A DNA stretch of 64,000 nucleotides from Cupriavidus basilensis. Its GTDB lineage: Bacteria; Pseudomonadota; Gammaproteobacteria; Burkholderiales; Burkholderiaceae. The stretch's first letter is position 1. Each line of letters opens with the position of its first letter. The stretch is taken from positions 310,001 through 374,000 of the forward strand of contig NZ_CP010536.1 in the NCBI RefSeq assembly GCF_000832305.1. The letters are read 5' to 3'. The notes beneath the pieces are model-generated. The model searched no databases and was not told where the DNA came from. It was given only the letters and a program-made list of their open reading frames with translations. This document shows, piece by piece, positions 8,260 to 17,153 of this stretch. The position numbers and the translations under genes are program-made.

Positions 8260-9285
8260 ATGCAGACCAGCAATGTCCTAGTGATCGGAGGGGCCGGCTT
8301 TGTCGGCAGCCACCTGGTAGCCCGCCTGGCAGGTGTTGCCACCGCGTCGGCCACGCTGCTGGAGCCGGGCACCGTCGTGGAGCCGCCTCTGGACCCCGAG
8401 CGCATCGTGGTTGCTACCCGCGACGCCGAGCATGCGCAGCACCTGCTGCTGCTGCCGCGCGTCGAGGTGATCGAGCTGGACGTGAGGAACGATGCCGCGC
8501 TCGACGCCGCCATTGGCACGCTGGGCACCGACGGCATCGTGGTGAACCTGATCGGCATTCTCCATGGCGAACGCGCCGAGCCCTACGGCGCGGCCTTTGC
8601 CGCCGCCCATGTGGACCTCACGCGGCGCATTGTCGAGTCTTGCCACCGTACCGGCGTGCGCAGGCTGTTGCACATGAGCGCGCTGGGCGCCGACAGCACC
8701 GGCCCGTCGATGTACCTGCGCAGCAAGGGCGACGGCGAGCGCGTGGTGCGCGAGAGCGCCCTGGACTGGACCATCTTCCGTCCGTCCGTGATCTTCGGCC
8801 CCGACGACCATTTCCTCAATCTGTTCGCCCACATGCAGCAACTGGCGCCCGTGGTGCCGCTCGCCTGCGCGCATGCCAGGTTCCAGCCGGTGTACGTGCA
8901 GGACGTGACGCAGGCCATGGTCAACGCCATGGCGACGCGGGACACCATCGGCCGCGCCTACGACCTGGCGGGGCCGCAGGTCTATACGCTGGAGGAACTG
9001 GTGCGTTTTGCGGGCCGCGCCAGCGGCCACCCGCGCCCGGTCCTTCACCTGCCCGACGCCCTGGCCCGCGTGCAGGCAGCCATCCTCGAACACATGCCGG
9101 GCGCGCCGGTGATGTCGCGCGACAACCTGGACTCCATGCGGCTCGACAATGTCATGCGGGGGCCGATCGCGCCCGAGCTTGGGCTGGGCCAGCCGGTGGG
9201 GCTGGAGGTGGTGATGACCGATGTGCTGGCGGGTCGCGGGCACGAGAGCCAAATGCTGGGACTGCGGCGCAGCGGGTATCGTTGA
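8260..9285 (+). CDS. NAD(P)-binding complex I NDUFA9-type SDR protein
   Basis: This 341-residue protein has the atypical short-chain dehydrogenase fold of the NDUFA9 family. VLVIGGAGFVGSHLVARL at residues 5-22 is the NAD(P)-binding loop. VNLIGILHG and LLHMSALGADSTGPSMYLRSK follow, the latter holding the YxxxK-like region. In mitochondria the relative is an accessory subunit of complex I; bacterial homologues are usually stand-alone and of uncertain substrate. ATG 8260 follows GGAGAG at 8250-8255. No membrane segment is obvious. Confidence 0.85.
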   Translation: MQTSNVLVIGGAGFVGSHLVARLAGVATASATLLEPGTVVEPPLDPERIVVATRDAEHAQHLLLLPRVEVIELDVRNDAALDAAIGTLGTDGIVVNLIGILHGERAEPYGAAFAAAHVDLTRRIVESCHRTGVRRLLHMSALGADSTGPSMYLRSKGDGERVVRESALDWTIFRPSVIFGPDDHFLNLFAHMQQLAPVVPLACAHARFQPVYVQDVTQAMVNAMATRDTIGRAYDLAGPQVYTLEELVRFAGRASGHPRPVLHLPDALARVQAAILEHMPGAPVMSRDNLDSMRLDNVMRGPIAPELGLGQPVGLEVVMTDVLAGRGHESQMLGLRRSGYR

Positions 9286-9319
9286 GCGGCAGGCTGCCCG
9301 GCCCGGCTTTGCCCTTCGC

Positions 9320-9338
9320 ATGTGACCAGGATTCACAT
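9320..9338. promoter_or_regulatory. ATGTGA-N7-TCACAT inverted repeat
   Basis: A perfect 6-bp inverted repeat resembles the Crp half-site TGTGA/TCACA, but the spacer is 7 rather than the canonical 6 bp. It lies about 45 bp upstream of the TACAAT -10 for the GST gene. The wrong spacing argues against a true Crp site. Confidence 0.3.
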
Positions 9339-9357
9339 CGCTGCGAGCGTAATTCGC

Positions 9358-9387
9358 TTGGAGGCGCTTGGCGCGGCTGGCTACAAT
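9358..9387 (+). promoter_or_regulatory. Putative sigma70 promoter for the GST gene
   Basis: TTGGAG at 9358-9363 and TACAAT at 9382-9387 are separated by 18 bp. The -10 is good and the -35 is half-matched. The expected start point leaves a leader of about 90 nt before the GST ATG. Confidence 0.4.
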
Positions 9388-9485
9388 GGTTCGTTCGCCG
9401 CCGTGCGCTTGCGTGCGCACGCTTCGCGCTGCGGGATCGCCCCGGCCGCGCGCGCTCCCCCACGTTTTCCTGCAAGGATTTTGCG

Positions 9486-10175
9486 ATGAAGCTTGTCATC
9501 GGCAACAAGAATTACTCTTCCTGGTCGCTGCGCCCCTGGCTGCTGATGCGGCAGGCTGACATTGCGTTCGAGGAGGTCAAGGTGCGCTTGTTCGTGGCCG
9601 GGTTTGAGCAAGCGATTGCGAAGCACTCGCCCACCGGCAAGGTACCGGTGCTGGTCGATGGCGATACCTCCGTGTGGGACTCGCTGTCGATTGCCGAATA
9701 CCTGGCCGAGTCCTTTCCCGAGAAGCAGCTCTGGCCGGCCGACCGTGCCGAGCGTGCGCACGCGCGCTCGATCTGCGCGGAGATGCACTCGGGCTTTGGC
9801 AACCTGCGCAGCCAGTTGCCGATGAACGTCACCGCGGTGCTGCCCGGCATGGGCTGGAACGTAGCGGTGCAGCGCGATGTGGACCGCGTCGCCGCGATCT
9901 GGTCTGACCTGCGCGCGCGCCATGCGGCCACCGGCCCGTTCCTGTTCGGCGCGTTCACCATTGCCGACGCATTTTTCGCGCCGGTGGTCAGCCGCTTTGC
10001 CACGTATGGCATTCACCTGCCAGAGGCCGCCAAGCAATATGCGGACTTTATCCTGGCGCTGCCGGCCATGCAGGCGTGGATCGCCGACGCCCGTGAAGAG
10101 CGCGATTTCCTCGCCTCCGACGAGCCCTACCGCCTCACCCCCGATCGCGCCGACGCGATCGTGATCAACCATTGA
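9486..10175 (+). CDS. Glutathione S-transferase family protein
   Basis: This 229-residue cytosolic protein has a thioredoxin-fold N-terminal domain. It begins MKLVIGNKNYSSWSLRPWL, where YSSWS provides the likely catalytic serine region. TGKVPVLVDGD holds the cis-proline and DSLSIAEYLAE the glutathione-contacting segment. An alpha-helical C-terminal domain follows. The specific substrate cannot be read. ATG 9486 follows CAAGGA at 9473-9478. The stop is 8 bp before cca, so the two are probably co-transcribed. Confidence 0.92.
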   Translation: MKLVIGNKNYSSWSLRPWLLMRQADIAFEEVKVRLFVAGFEQAIAKHSPTGKVPVLVDGDTSVWDSLSIAEYLAESFPEKQLWPADRAERAHARSICAEMHSGFGNLRSQLPMNVTAVLPGMGWNVAVQRDVDRVAAIWSDLRARHAATGPFLFGAFTIADAFFAPVVSRFATYGIHLPEAAKQYADFILALPAMQAWIADAREERDFLASDEPYRLTPDRADAIVINH

Positions 10176-10183
10176 GCTCGTCC

Positions 10184-11419
10184 ATGCAGGTGTATGCCGT
10201 AGGCGGCGCCATTCGCGACGCCCTGCTCGGCTTGTCGAGCCAGGACCGCGACTACGTGGTGGTGGGCGCAACCCCGGCCGAGATGGAAGCCCAGGGCTAT
10301 AAGCCGGTAGGCAAGGATTTCCCCGTTTTCCTCCATCCCCGGACCCGGGAGGAATACGCGCTGGCCCGCACCGAGCGCAAGACCGCGGCAGGATACAAGG
10401 GCTTTTCGTTCTATTGCGCGCCGGACGTGACGCTGGAAGACGACCTGGTGCGGCGCGACCTCACCATCAACGCCATGGCGCGGGCGGTGGACGATGACGG
10501 CGCGCTCGCGGGCCCCGTGATCGATCCCTACGGCGGGCAGCGCGACCTTCGCGCACGGCTGTTTCGCCATGTGTCGGACGCCTTCGCCGAAGACCCGGTG
10601 CGGATCCTGCGCGTGGCGCGCTTCGCCGCGCGTTTCCATGATTTCGCGGTAGCCCCCGAGACGCGGGTGCTGATGCGCCGCATGGTGGAAGCCGGCGAGG
10701 TCGACGCGCTGGTGGCCGAACGCGTCTGGCAGGAACTCGCGCGCGGCCTGATGGAGGCACGGCCTTCGCGCATGTTCGAGGTGCTGCGCGAATGCGGGGC
10801 GCTGGCGCGGCTGCTGCCCGAGCTGGACCGGCTATGGGGCGTGCCGCAGCGGGCCGACTACCACCCGGAGGTGGATACCGGCGTGCACGTGATGATGGTC
10901 GTGGATACCGCCGCCGCGATGGGCGCCTCGCTGCCGGTGCGCTTTGCCGCGCTGATGCACGACCTGGGCAAGGGCACCACGCCCGAGGATGTGCTGCCGC
11001 GTCATATCGGGCACGAGCAGCGCAGCGTGGCATTGCTTGAGGCGGTTTGCAAGCGGTTGCGCGTGCCGACTGACTGCCGTGACCTGGCTGTGGTGGTGGC
11101 GCGCGAGCATGGCAATATCCATCGCTCCGAGGCGTTTGGCGCCGCCGCGCTGACGCGTTTGCTGGAGCGGTGCGATGCATTGCGCAAGCCGGCGCGGTTT
11201 GCGCAAGCGCTGCAGGCATGCGAGGCGGATGCGCGGGGACGGCTTGGGTTTGAGGACCGGGAGTATCCGCAGACGGCGCGGTTGATGATGGCGCTGGAGG
11301 CAGCGGCTTCGGTGGACGCCGGGGCCGTGGCGCGGGAGTGTGCTGGGGATCCTGGGTTGATCAAGGATCGGGTGCATGTGGCGAGGGTGGCGGCAGTGGC
11401 GGTTAAGGTTGGGGGGTAG
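10184..11419 (+). CDS. cca: Multifunctional CCA tRNA nucleotidyltransferase
   Basis: This 411-residue class II enzyme adds or repairs the 3' CCA of tRNAs. The nucleotidyltransferase head begins YAVGGAIRDALLG, with catalytic carboxylates in SSQDRDYVVVGAT. RRDLTINAMA and the flexible-loop region follow. The C-terminal half contains an HD domain with ALMHDLGKG near residue 259, as in the long gammaproteobacterial/betaproteobacterial form that has phosphohydrolase activity. Length equals that of E. coli Cca. A TTG at 10172 lies in frame, but ATG 10184 matches the family start. Confidence 0.96.
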   Translation: MQVYAVGGAIRDALLGLSSQDRDYVVVGATPAEMEAQGYKPVGKDFPVFLHPRTREEYALARTERKTAAGYKGFSFYCAPDVTLEDDLVRRDLTINAMARAVDDDGALAGPVIDPYGGQRDLRARLFRHVSDAFAEDPVRILRVARFAARFHDFAVAPETRVLMRRMVEAGEVDALVAERVWQELARGLMEARPSRMFEVLRECGALARLLPELDRLWGVPQRADYHPEVDTGVHVMMVVDTAAAMGASLPVRFAALMHDLGKGTTPEDVLPRHIGHEQRSVALLEAVCKRLRVPTDCRDLAVVVAREHGNIHRSEAFGAAALTRLLERCDALRKPARFAQALQACEADARGRLGFEDREYPQTARLMMALEAAASVDAGAVARECAGDPGLIKDRVHVARVAAVAVKVGG

Positions 11420-11727
11420 GGGGCTCTGGCAACTGCAACTGCAAATTCAGCTGCAACTGCTTAACTGCAAAGTCAAAGGCAGTTTCACCTCCCCTGCGGG
11501 GAGGCGACCTACTTTCTTGTCTCGCCAAGAAAGTAGGCAAAGAAGCGACCCGGATGGGGCGAAAGCCTCCTCGTCGCCGGACGAAAAGAGCGGCCGGAGG
11601 CCAAACTCGCATCGCCTTAAGGCGATACTCAAACATGGCCTCCTCGTTTCCGCTCTTTTCGCCCGGCGACGAGGCGCCCCATAACGGGAGATGAAAACCC
11701 CGACGGCTCGCTGCGCATCGCGGGCAG

Positions 11728-11755
11728 GTGATTGCCGCCTGGGGGCGGCAATCAC
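11728..11755. repeat. 12-bp hairpin with TGGG loop (left module)
   Basis: GTGATTGCCGCC pairs perfectly with GGCGGCAATCAC across a TGGG loop. It is the left-hand partner of the hairpin at 11796-11823, whose stem has different bases in the outer half but equal length and the same loop on the plus strand. Confidence 0.8.
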
Positions 11756-11795
11756 GGCTACACCGAATCGAAGTTTGATCGCTCTGTGGCAAGCC

Positions 11796-11823
11796 GTGTT
11801 TCCCGCCTGGGGGCGGGAAACAC
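11796..11823. repeat. 12-bp hairpin with TGGG loop (right module)
   Basis: GTGTTTCCCGCC pairs perfectly with GGCGGGAAACAC across a TGGG loop. Compared with the left hairpin, ATTG/CAAT in the stem is replaced by TTTC/GAAA, so both strands changed together and pairing was preserved. Confidence 0.8.
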
Positions 11824-12146
11824 CGGTGTGCGATGCGAAGCGAGCCGTGAAGGTTCACCCAGGCCGTATGGGGCGCCTCGGGATTTCACCAAAAGAGCGG
11901 AGAAGAGGGACCCATGTCTGAGTATCGCCTTAAGGCGATGCGAGTTTGGGTCCCGGCCGCTCTTTTGGTGAAATCCCGAGGGGGTGTCGCCCCATCCGGC
12001 GCGCCTTTTTTGCCTACTTTTTTGGCAAGACAAAAAAGTAGGTCGCCGCGCCGCAGGCGTGGTGAAACTGCCTTTGACTTTGCAGTTAAGCAGTTGCAGC
12101 TGAATTTGCAGTTGCAGTTGCAGCCAGCCTATCAACCTACGCCCCC

Positions 12147-12341
12147 CTAAAACAACTTCCCAATCACCAACGCCACCATCGACAACAAAATCGTCGAAGC
12201 AAACGGCAACACAAACTCCCTCCCAAACAACCGAAACCGCAAATCCCCCGGCAACCGCCCCAACCCCAGCTTCTGCAGCCAGGGCAGTGCCGCCGACAGC
12301 ACGATGACGGCCAGGAAGATGGTGAAAGTCCAGCGCAGCAT
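12147..12341 (-). CDS. DUF2905 small membrane protein
   Basis: This 64-residue protein has two hydrophobic helices (about residues 5-22 and 45-62). The conserved connecting segment GLGRLPGDLRF is the signature of DUF2905. Function is unknown; members are small inner-membrane proteins widespread in proteobacteria. It lies 38 bp downstream of the methyltransferase gene on the same strand, and its stop is 26 bp from the large inverted repeat. Confidence 0.88.
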   Translation of the reverse strand: MLRWTFTIFLAVIVLSAALPWLQKLGLGRLPGDLRFRLFGREFVLPFASTILLSMVALVIGKLF

Positions 12342-12379
12342 GTGTGGGTGTGCCTAGAGGGTGAGGTGAGATGCGCGGA

Positions 12380-13579
12380 CTATAGCGCGTGGCTGCGATC
12401 GCCGCGCGCGAAGCCTGCCAGCGGCAGCGTTGCGTCAAAGTCGCGGGTCAGCGCGATCACCTTGAACAGTTCGCCCATCTCGGCCTCGGACAGCAGCTTT
12501 TGCACCGCGTTGGCGGCGGGCAGGAAGTTGCGCGTGTCGTTGGGGTCCAGCGCCATCAGCAGCTCGGTGATGCCGGCATTCATCAGGAAGCGCGCCTGCG
12601 AGGCGAAGCCGGCCACCGTCAGCCCGGCATCGGCGGCGGCGTGGGCGATGCCGCTGAAGTTGACGTGGGCGGTGATGTCCTGCAGGCCAGGGTAGAGGAA
12701 GGGGTCCGGGTGGGCGTGATGGCGGTAGTGGCACATCAGCGTGCCGCCGACACGCTGCGGATGGTAGTACTCGGCAGCGGGGAAACCGTAATCGATCAGG
12801 AACACCGCACCCCGCGTGAGCATCGTGCCCACTGCGCGCATGAAGCCTTCGGCCTCGGCGTGGGTTTCGGTGACGATGTCGTGGTCGCCGGCCACGGCGT
12901 GCAGTGCTTCAGGCAGGGCGTCGGCCGCCACGGGACGGTCCGAGAAGCCGAAGGCTGCGTCGGATGCGTCGGCATCGCTGTCACGGCGGGCTACGCCGCG
13001 CTCCAGCCAGCGGCCGTGGCTGCGGGCGAATAGCCGCACCGGCATGGCGTCCAGCACTTCGTTGCCGACCACGATCCCTTCGAAATGCTCGGGCAGGGTA
13101 TCCAGCCAGGCGACGCGTGGGGCCAGATGCGGCGCGCGCGTGGCCAGCGTGGCCTGCTGGCGCGCGCGCAGCTCGCCGGAGAGCTCGACGATGGCGTAGC
13201 GCTCGGGCAACTGGCCTTCCTGCTCCAGGGCCAGCAGCAGGTCGGCGGCGAGCCGGCCGGTGCCGGCGCCGAATTCCAGGACCTGCGACAGGCCTTGCGC
13301 CAGCAGCGGCGCGAACTGGCGCGCGAGCGTACGGGCGAAATACGGGCTGAGTTCGGGGGCGGTGATGAAGTCGCTGCCATCGCGCGCGTCGCGGCCGAAC
13401 TTGGCGGCGCCGCCGCTGTAGTAGCCCAGCCCGGGCGCATATAGCGCAAGCGCCATATAGCGGTCGAAACCGAGCCAGCCGCCCGCGTCGTCGATAGCCC
13501 GGCCGATGTGCGCGCTCAGCGCGGCGGACGCCGACAGTGCGTCGGCGGGGGGAAGGGGTAAACTAGCGCCTTTGTGCAT
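12380..13579 (-). CDS. MidA/NDUFAF7-type SAM-dependent methyltransferase
   Basis: This 399-residue class I methyltransferase belongs to COG1565. Members include the complex I assembly factor NDUFAF7/MidA, which methylates an arginine. Visible marks are YAPGLGYYSGGAAKFG, DFITAPELSPYF and the SAM loop VLEFGAGTGRLAADLL. EVLDAMPVRLF and FLIDYGFPAAEYYHPQR are also present. The open frame continues upstream through the divergent reductase gene, but family similarity starts near ATG 13579. The start is only 15 bp from that of the divergent pteridine reductase. The bacterial substrate is not known. Confidence 0.9.
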   Translation of the reverse strand: MHKGASLPLPPADALSASAALSAHIGRAIDDAGGWLGFDRYMALALYAPGLGYYSGGAAKFGRDARDGSDFITAPELSPYFARTLARQFAPLLAQGLSQVLEFGAGTGRLAADLLLALEQEGQLPERYAIVELSGELRARQQATLATRAPHLAPRVAWLDTLPEHFEGIVVGNEVLDAMPVRLFARSHGRWLERGVARRDSDADASDAAFGFSDRPVAADALPEALHAVAGDHDIVTETHAEAEGFMRAVGTMLTRGAVFLIDYGFPAAEYYHPQRVGGTLMCHYRHHAHPDPFLYPGLQDITAHVNFSGIAHAAADAGLTVAGFASQARFLMNAGITELLMALDPNDTRNFLPAANAVQKLLSEAEMGELFKVIALTRDFDATLPLAGFARGDRSHAL

Positions 13580-13594
13580 ATCGCGATTGTAGCA

Positions 13595-14422
13595 ATGCCA
13601 GCCTCCGAATCCCCTGACTCCGCATCGCCTGCCGGCGCTACCGCCGCCGCAGCCTCCGCCACCCCCGCGCGCGGCATCGCGCTCGTCACCGGCGCCGCGC
13701 GCCGGCTCGGGCGTGTGATCGCGCTGGAACTGGCCCAGCGCGGCTGGGACGTGGCGGTGCATTGCCACCGCTCCGTGGCCGAGGCCGAGGCGCTGGCCGA
13801 ACAGATCCGCGCCGGTGGCCAGCGTGCCGCCGTGCTGCAAGCCGACCTGGCCGACGAGGCGTCCACCGCCACGCTGATCAAGGCCTGCACCGATGCGCTG
13901 GGCGTGCCGACCTGCCTGGTCAACAATGCCTCGCTGTTCCAGTACGACGTGGCCACCAGCTTTTCCTATGCCTCGCTCGATACGCATATGCGTACCAATG
14001 TGGCCGCGCCGCTGCTGCTCGCGCGCGAAATGCACCGTGCCATGTCGGACACGCAGCGCGGCGTGGTCATCAACCTGCTCGACCAGAAGCTGGATAACCT
14101 GAATCCGGACTTCCTGTCGTACACGCTGTCCAAGGCGGCGCTGCAGACGGCTACCGTGCAGCTGGCCCAGGCGCTGGGACCCAAGCTGCGCGTGGTGGGC
14201 GTGGCGCCCGGCATCACCATGGTCTCGGGCGACCAGTCCAGCCCGGGCTTCCGGCGCGCCCACCGCATGACGCCGCTGGGGCAGTCGTCCACCCCGGAAG
14301 ACATCGCGCAGGCGGTGGCCTACCTGGCCGAAGCGCGCGCCGTGACCGGCACCACGCTTTACGTCGACGGCGGCCAGCACCTGATGCCGCTGGCGCGCGA
14401 CGTGATGTTCCTGACCGAATGA
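13595..14422 (+). CDS. Pteridine reductase-like SDR
   Basis: This 275-residue short-chain dehydrogenase begins with a ~30-residue Ala/Pro/Ser-rich tail. ALVTGAARRLGRVIALELAQ is the NADP loop; the arginine after TGAAR is typical of pteridine reductases (PTR1/FolM). VNNASLFQYD and SYTLSKAALQTATVQLA hold the catalytic Tyr-x3-Lys, and the C-terminus ends GTTLYVDGGQHL. It probably reduces dihydrobiopterin or dihydrofolate, and folB 70 bp downstream supports a pterin role. ATG 13595 is chosen; a GTG at 13574 would overlap the divergent methyltransferase start. Confidence 0.88.
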   Translation: MPASESPDSASPAGATAAAASATPARGIALVTGAARRLGRVIALELAQRGWDVAVHCHRSVAEAEALAEQIRAGGQRAAVLQADLADEASTATLIKACTDALGVPTCLVNNASLFQYDVATSFSYASLDTHMRTNVAAPLLLAREMHRAMSDTQRGVVINLLDQKLDNLNPDFLSYTLSKAALQTATVQLAQALGPKLRVVGVAPGITMVSGDQSSPGFRRAHRMTPLGQSSTPEDIAQAVAYLAEARAVTGTTLYVDGGQHLMPLARDVMFLTE

Positions 14423-14491
14423 CCGAATAACGTACCCGGCGCGCGCGCCAAGTCCGCGCGCGCCTTCTCCCTCTTTTTCCTCTCCCCCATC

Positions 14492-14905
14492 ATGACCATG
14501 CTCGCCGCCCTCACACATCCCAGCCTGCAAGACTGCCGCCGCATGTTCTTGCGCAACTACGAAGTGCAGATCAACATCGGCGTGCACGAATTCGAGAAAA
14601 AGGGCGAACAGCGCGTGCTGATCAATATCGACCTGTTCGTGCCGCTGGCCCAGAGCACGCCCCAGGACGACAAGCTGCAGGAAGTGGTGGACTACGACTT
14701 CATGCGCAATACGGTTGCCGAGCGCATGGCGCAGGGCCACGTGCACCTGCAGGAAACCCTGTGCGACGACGTGGCGCGCGCCATGCTCAAGCACCCCAAG
14801 GTGCGCGCCGTGCGCGTATCGACCGAAAAGCCGGACGTGTACCCGGACTGCGATTCGGTCGGCGTCGAGGTGTTCCACATCAAGAGCGAGCAGGCTGGCC
14901 AGTAA
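14492..14905 (+). CDS. folB: Dihydroneopterin aldolase
   Basis: This 137-residue enzyme converts 7,8-dihydroneopterin to hydroxymethyl-dihydropterin and glycolaldehyde in folate synthesis. [20 protein letters not shown] matches the family's substrate-binding start. [12 protein letters not shown] and [20 protein letters not shown] complete the fold. It is somewhat longer than E. coli FolB (about 120) because of an N-terminal extension. It follows the pteridine reductase on the same strand. Confidence 0.92.
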   Translation: MTMLAALTHPSLQDCRRMFLRNYEVQINIGVHEFEKKGEQRVLINIDLFVPLAQSTPQDDKLQEVVDYDFMRNTVAERMAQGHVHLQETLCDDVARAMLKHPKVRAVRVSTEKPDVYPDCDSVGVEVFHIKSEQAGQ

Positions 14906-15060
14906 GTGAGCCGCTCTGGCGGGTTGCCGGCGCAGGGTGGCAGCTCACGGTAAAATGCCGGGTTCTCCGGCCCCGGCAGCTTGCATGTGATGCAACTGCC
15001 GCATTGCGCGCCGCTTTGCCCTTGCTTTGCCGTACCCGATCGCCCCATCACCCCATCGCC

Positions 15061-16002
15061 ATGACCGCCACCACGCATTCCAAGAACTTCTTCCGTCTGG
15101 AGACTTATCTCCAGTCGCAGACGGGCCGCGCCATCGGCGATTTCAAGATGATCGAGGATGGCGACACGGTGCTGGTGTGCCTCTCCGGCGGCAAGGACTC
15201 GTACACCATGCTGTCGGTGCTGATGGCGCTGCAAAAGCGCGCGCCGGTCAAGTTCAAGCTGATCGCGATGAACCTGGACCAGAAGCAGCCGGGCTTTCCC
15301 GCGCACATCCTGCCGGCCTATCTGAAATCGGTGGGGGTGGAGTATGTGATCGTCGACGCGGATACCTATTCCATCGTCAAGGAGAAGGTGCCTGAGGGCA
15401 AGACCACCTGCTCGCTTTGCTCGCGCCTGCGCCGCGGTGTGATCTACCGCACCGCCAAGGAACTCGGCGCCAACAAGATCGCGCTGGGCCACCATCGCGA
15501 CGACATCATCCAGACCTTCTTCCTGAACCTGTTCTTCGGCGGCAAGATGAAGGCGATGCCGCCCAAGCTGGCCACCGACGACGGCCAGCACATCGTGATC
15601 CGCCCGCTGGCCTATTGCCCTGAAAAGGACATCGCGAGCTACGCGCGCGCGATGGAATACCCGATCATCCCGTGCAACCTGTGCGGCTCGCAGGAAAACC
15701 TGCAGCGCAAGAAGGTCAAGGAGATGGTGCTGGAGTGGGAGCGGACCAATCCGGGGCGCACCGACAATATCTTTGCCGCGCTGCGCAGCGTGGTGCCGTC
15801 GCATCTGGCCGATACCGATCTGTTCGATTTCAACGGGCTGGCAACCGGCCTGGCCAAGGTGGACGAGGCATCGCTGTTCGGCGAGACCACTTTCTCCCAG
15901 CAGCCGCTGGTCTTTGCAGGCGGCATGGAAGAGAACAAGCTGGAATTCGTGCGCTTCGAGAAGTCCGCGCCCGCCGGCCCGGCGCGGCCTGCCGCCGAAT
16001 AG
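15061..16002 (+). CDS. ttcA: tRNA 2-thiocytidine-32 biosynthesis protein
   Basis: This 313-residue enzyme thiolates C32 of certain tRNAs using ATP and an iron-sulfur cluster. The PP-loop [10 protein letters not shown] is at residues 41-50. Cysteine pairs C117/C120 (CSLC) and C205/C208 (CNLC) are the conserved TtcA sets that hold the cluster. [20 protein letters not shown] is also diagnostic. Length matches Burkholderiales TtcA. ATG 15061 is the first start with family similarity; the frame is open upstream without support. It is convergent with the lipoprotein gene, with 27 bp between them. Confidence 0.95.
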   Translation: MTATTHSKNFFRLETYLQSQTGRAIGDFKMIEDGDTVLVCLSGGKDSYTMLSVLMALQKRAPVKFKLIAMNLDQKQPGFPAHILPAYLKSVGVEYVIVDADTYSIVKEKVPEGKTTCSLCSRLRRGVIYRTAKELGANKIALGHHRDDIIQTFFLNLFFGGKMKAMPPKLATDDGQHIVIRPLAYCPEKDIASYARAMEYPIIPCNLCGSQENLQRKKVKEMVLEWERTNPGRTDNIFAALRSVVPSHLADTDLFDFNGLATGLAKVDEASLFGETTFSQQPLVFAGGMEENKLEFVRFEKSAPAGPARPAAE

Positions 16003-16029
16003 GCCACGGGCCTGCCTCCCGGCCCCTCG

Positions 16030-16974
16030 TCAGTTCTCGGAGCGCGTTGGCCGGGGCGCCGCCGCATTGGCGGTGCCATCGCGCATCAACGCGTTCGCGT
16101 CGTCGATCCATTTCTGGAAGCGATCCGCCGCGTGGGCTCTTTGCTCCGGTGTTGTCAGGTTGGCAATGGTGACGGTCAGCGCCAGCCCGGCCTCGTTGTT
16201 GGCATCGTACCGGGCATTGCGCTCACGCGTAGGCGGGTTCTGCCAGTGGTCGCCATAGCGCCTCAGCATTTCCACGACCTGGGCCTTGGGCGGATGCTCG
16301 GCCTGCACCTGGCGCACCAGCGCCAGCCATTCCTGCTGGCGCTTGACGCGTTCCGCGTAGCGCGCCTCGGCGCCTTGCACCACGGGCGCCATGGCGCGGC
16401 GGATAGTGGCCTCTTGGTCACTTGAAAAGCGCCCGTAGACCAGCCGCGCGTAGTCCATCACCTTGTCGAACCGGGCTTCCTCGTGGGCCGCCGGGTCGGG
16501 GCGCAGGTATTCCTTGCGGTATTTGGCGTTGGCGTCCGCGAACTTCTTCTCCATGCGGGCGATCTGCTCAGGGGTCAGCGTCAGCAGCAGGTCGGCCACG
16601 TCGGGCGTGGAGCGATCGAAGGCGACGCGTGCCAGGCGCTGGGCGTCTTCCTGGATCTTGCCCACCGCGGTGGCGGAGACCGGTTGCTGTACCTCGCTCT
16701 TGGCCTGGCGCAGCAGCCTGGCGATCTCGGGCAGCTGGTCCTTGCGATGCCAGGCAAAGAAGCGGGCGATGGCGTCGCGGGTGAGGGGTTCCTGGCTGGC
16801 CGAGACGTCCACGTAGTTGTCGATCCACCAGTAGGCGAGCCGGTCGCCCTGCTGGTAGCCTAGCTTTACGGCATTGCAGGCCGTCAGGGCGACCACGGCT
16901 GTGACCAGAAAGAGACGCCGGAGACGGTCCCCGCGCAGGAAGGGATAAGCGGTCAAACGGCGCAAAACCCCCAT
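16030..16974 (-). CDS. DUF6279-type lipoprotein
   Basis: This 314-residue protein has a lipoprotein signal: basic start, hydrophobic core and lipobox LTAC at about residues 31-34, so it should be lipid-anchored in the envelope. The mature part is helical and charged (TLTPEQIARMEKKFADANAKY), with many Arg/Glu pairs. It resembles the DUF6279 lipoproteins of betaproteobacteria, with no known function. AAGGA upstream supports ATG 16974. It is divergent from glmU, with 179 bp between starts. Confidence 0.8.
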   Translation of the reverse strand: MGVLRRLTAYPFLRGDRLRRLFLVTAVVALTACNAVKLGYQQGDRLAYWWIDNYVDVSASQEPLTRDAIARFFAWHRKDQLPEIARLLRQAKSEVQQPVSATAVGKIQEDAQRLARVAFDRSTPDVADLLLTLTPEQIARMEKKFADANAKYRKEYLRPDPAAHEEARFDKVMDYARLVYGRFSSDQEATIRRAMAPVVQGAEARYAERVKRQQEWLALVRQVQAEHPPKAQVVEMLRRYGDHWQNPPTRERNARYDANNEAGLALTVTIANLTTPEQRAHAADRFQKWIDDANALMRDGTANAAAPRPTRSEN

Positions 16975-17153
16975 GATAGAATCCTTTTCCGCGCGTTTTG
17001 GCACCTGATCGCGCCCGCGATTCCCAACCGTTGCTGGCTTTGCCGCCGGTTTCGGGCTTCGGGCCAGGACCCTGGCCAACGCTGCTGGCCCCCGGGCTCG
17101 CCAAGGGGGTGATTCATACTGTTTGCTGGACACACTCACTTAGGACCCTCCTT

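Larger units (their letters stand above)
11429..12121. repeat. ~690-bp imperfect inverted repeat with nested hairpins
   Basis: The whole gap between convergent cca and DUF2905 genes is one imperfect palindrome. The outer arms are 11429-11687 and 11863-12121; they share, for example, GCAACTGCAAATTCAGCTGC and AACTGCAAAGTCAAAGGCAG. The weaker symmetry continues to the centre. Each arm has a long stem of its own: 11570-11593 with 11650-11673 (24 bp, one mismatch) and 11876-11900 with 11957-11981 (25 bp, perfect). Each stem is centred on ATCGCCTTAAGGCGAT. Each arm also has a 12-bp hairpin (11728-11755 and 11796-11823). Stem sequences differ between arms, but pairing is kept. No gene is supported; small open frames here are by-products of the repeat. 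Confidence 0.9.

Noticed and set aside
9320..9338. Canonical Crp site upstream of the GST gene
   Set aside because: The half-sites fit, but the spacer is 7 bp instead of 6, so it is listed only as an inverted repeat.
13580..14878. Upstream extension of the methyltransferase frame to 832 codons
   Set aside because: The extension is antisense to the pteridine reductase and folB and has no similarity to methyltransferases.
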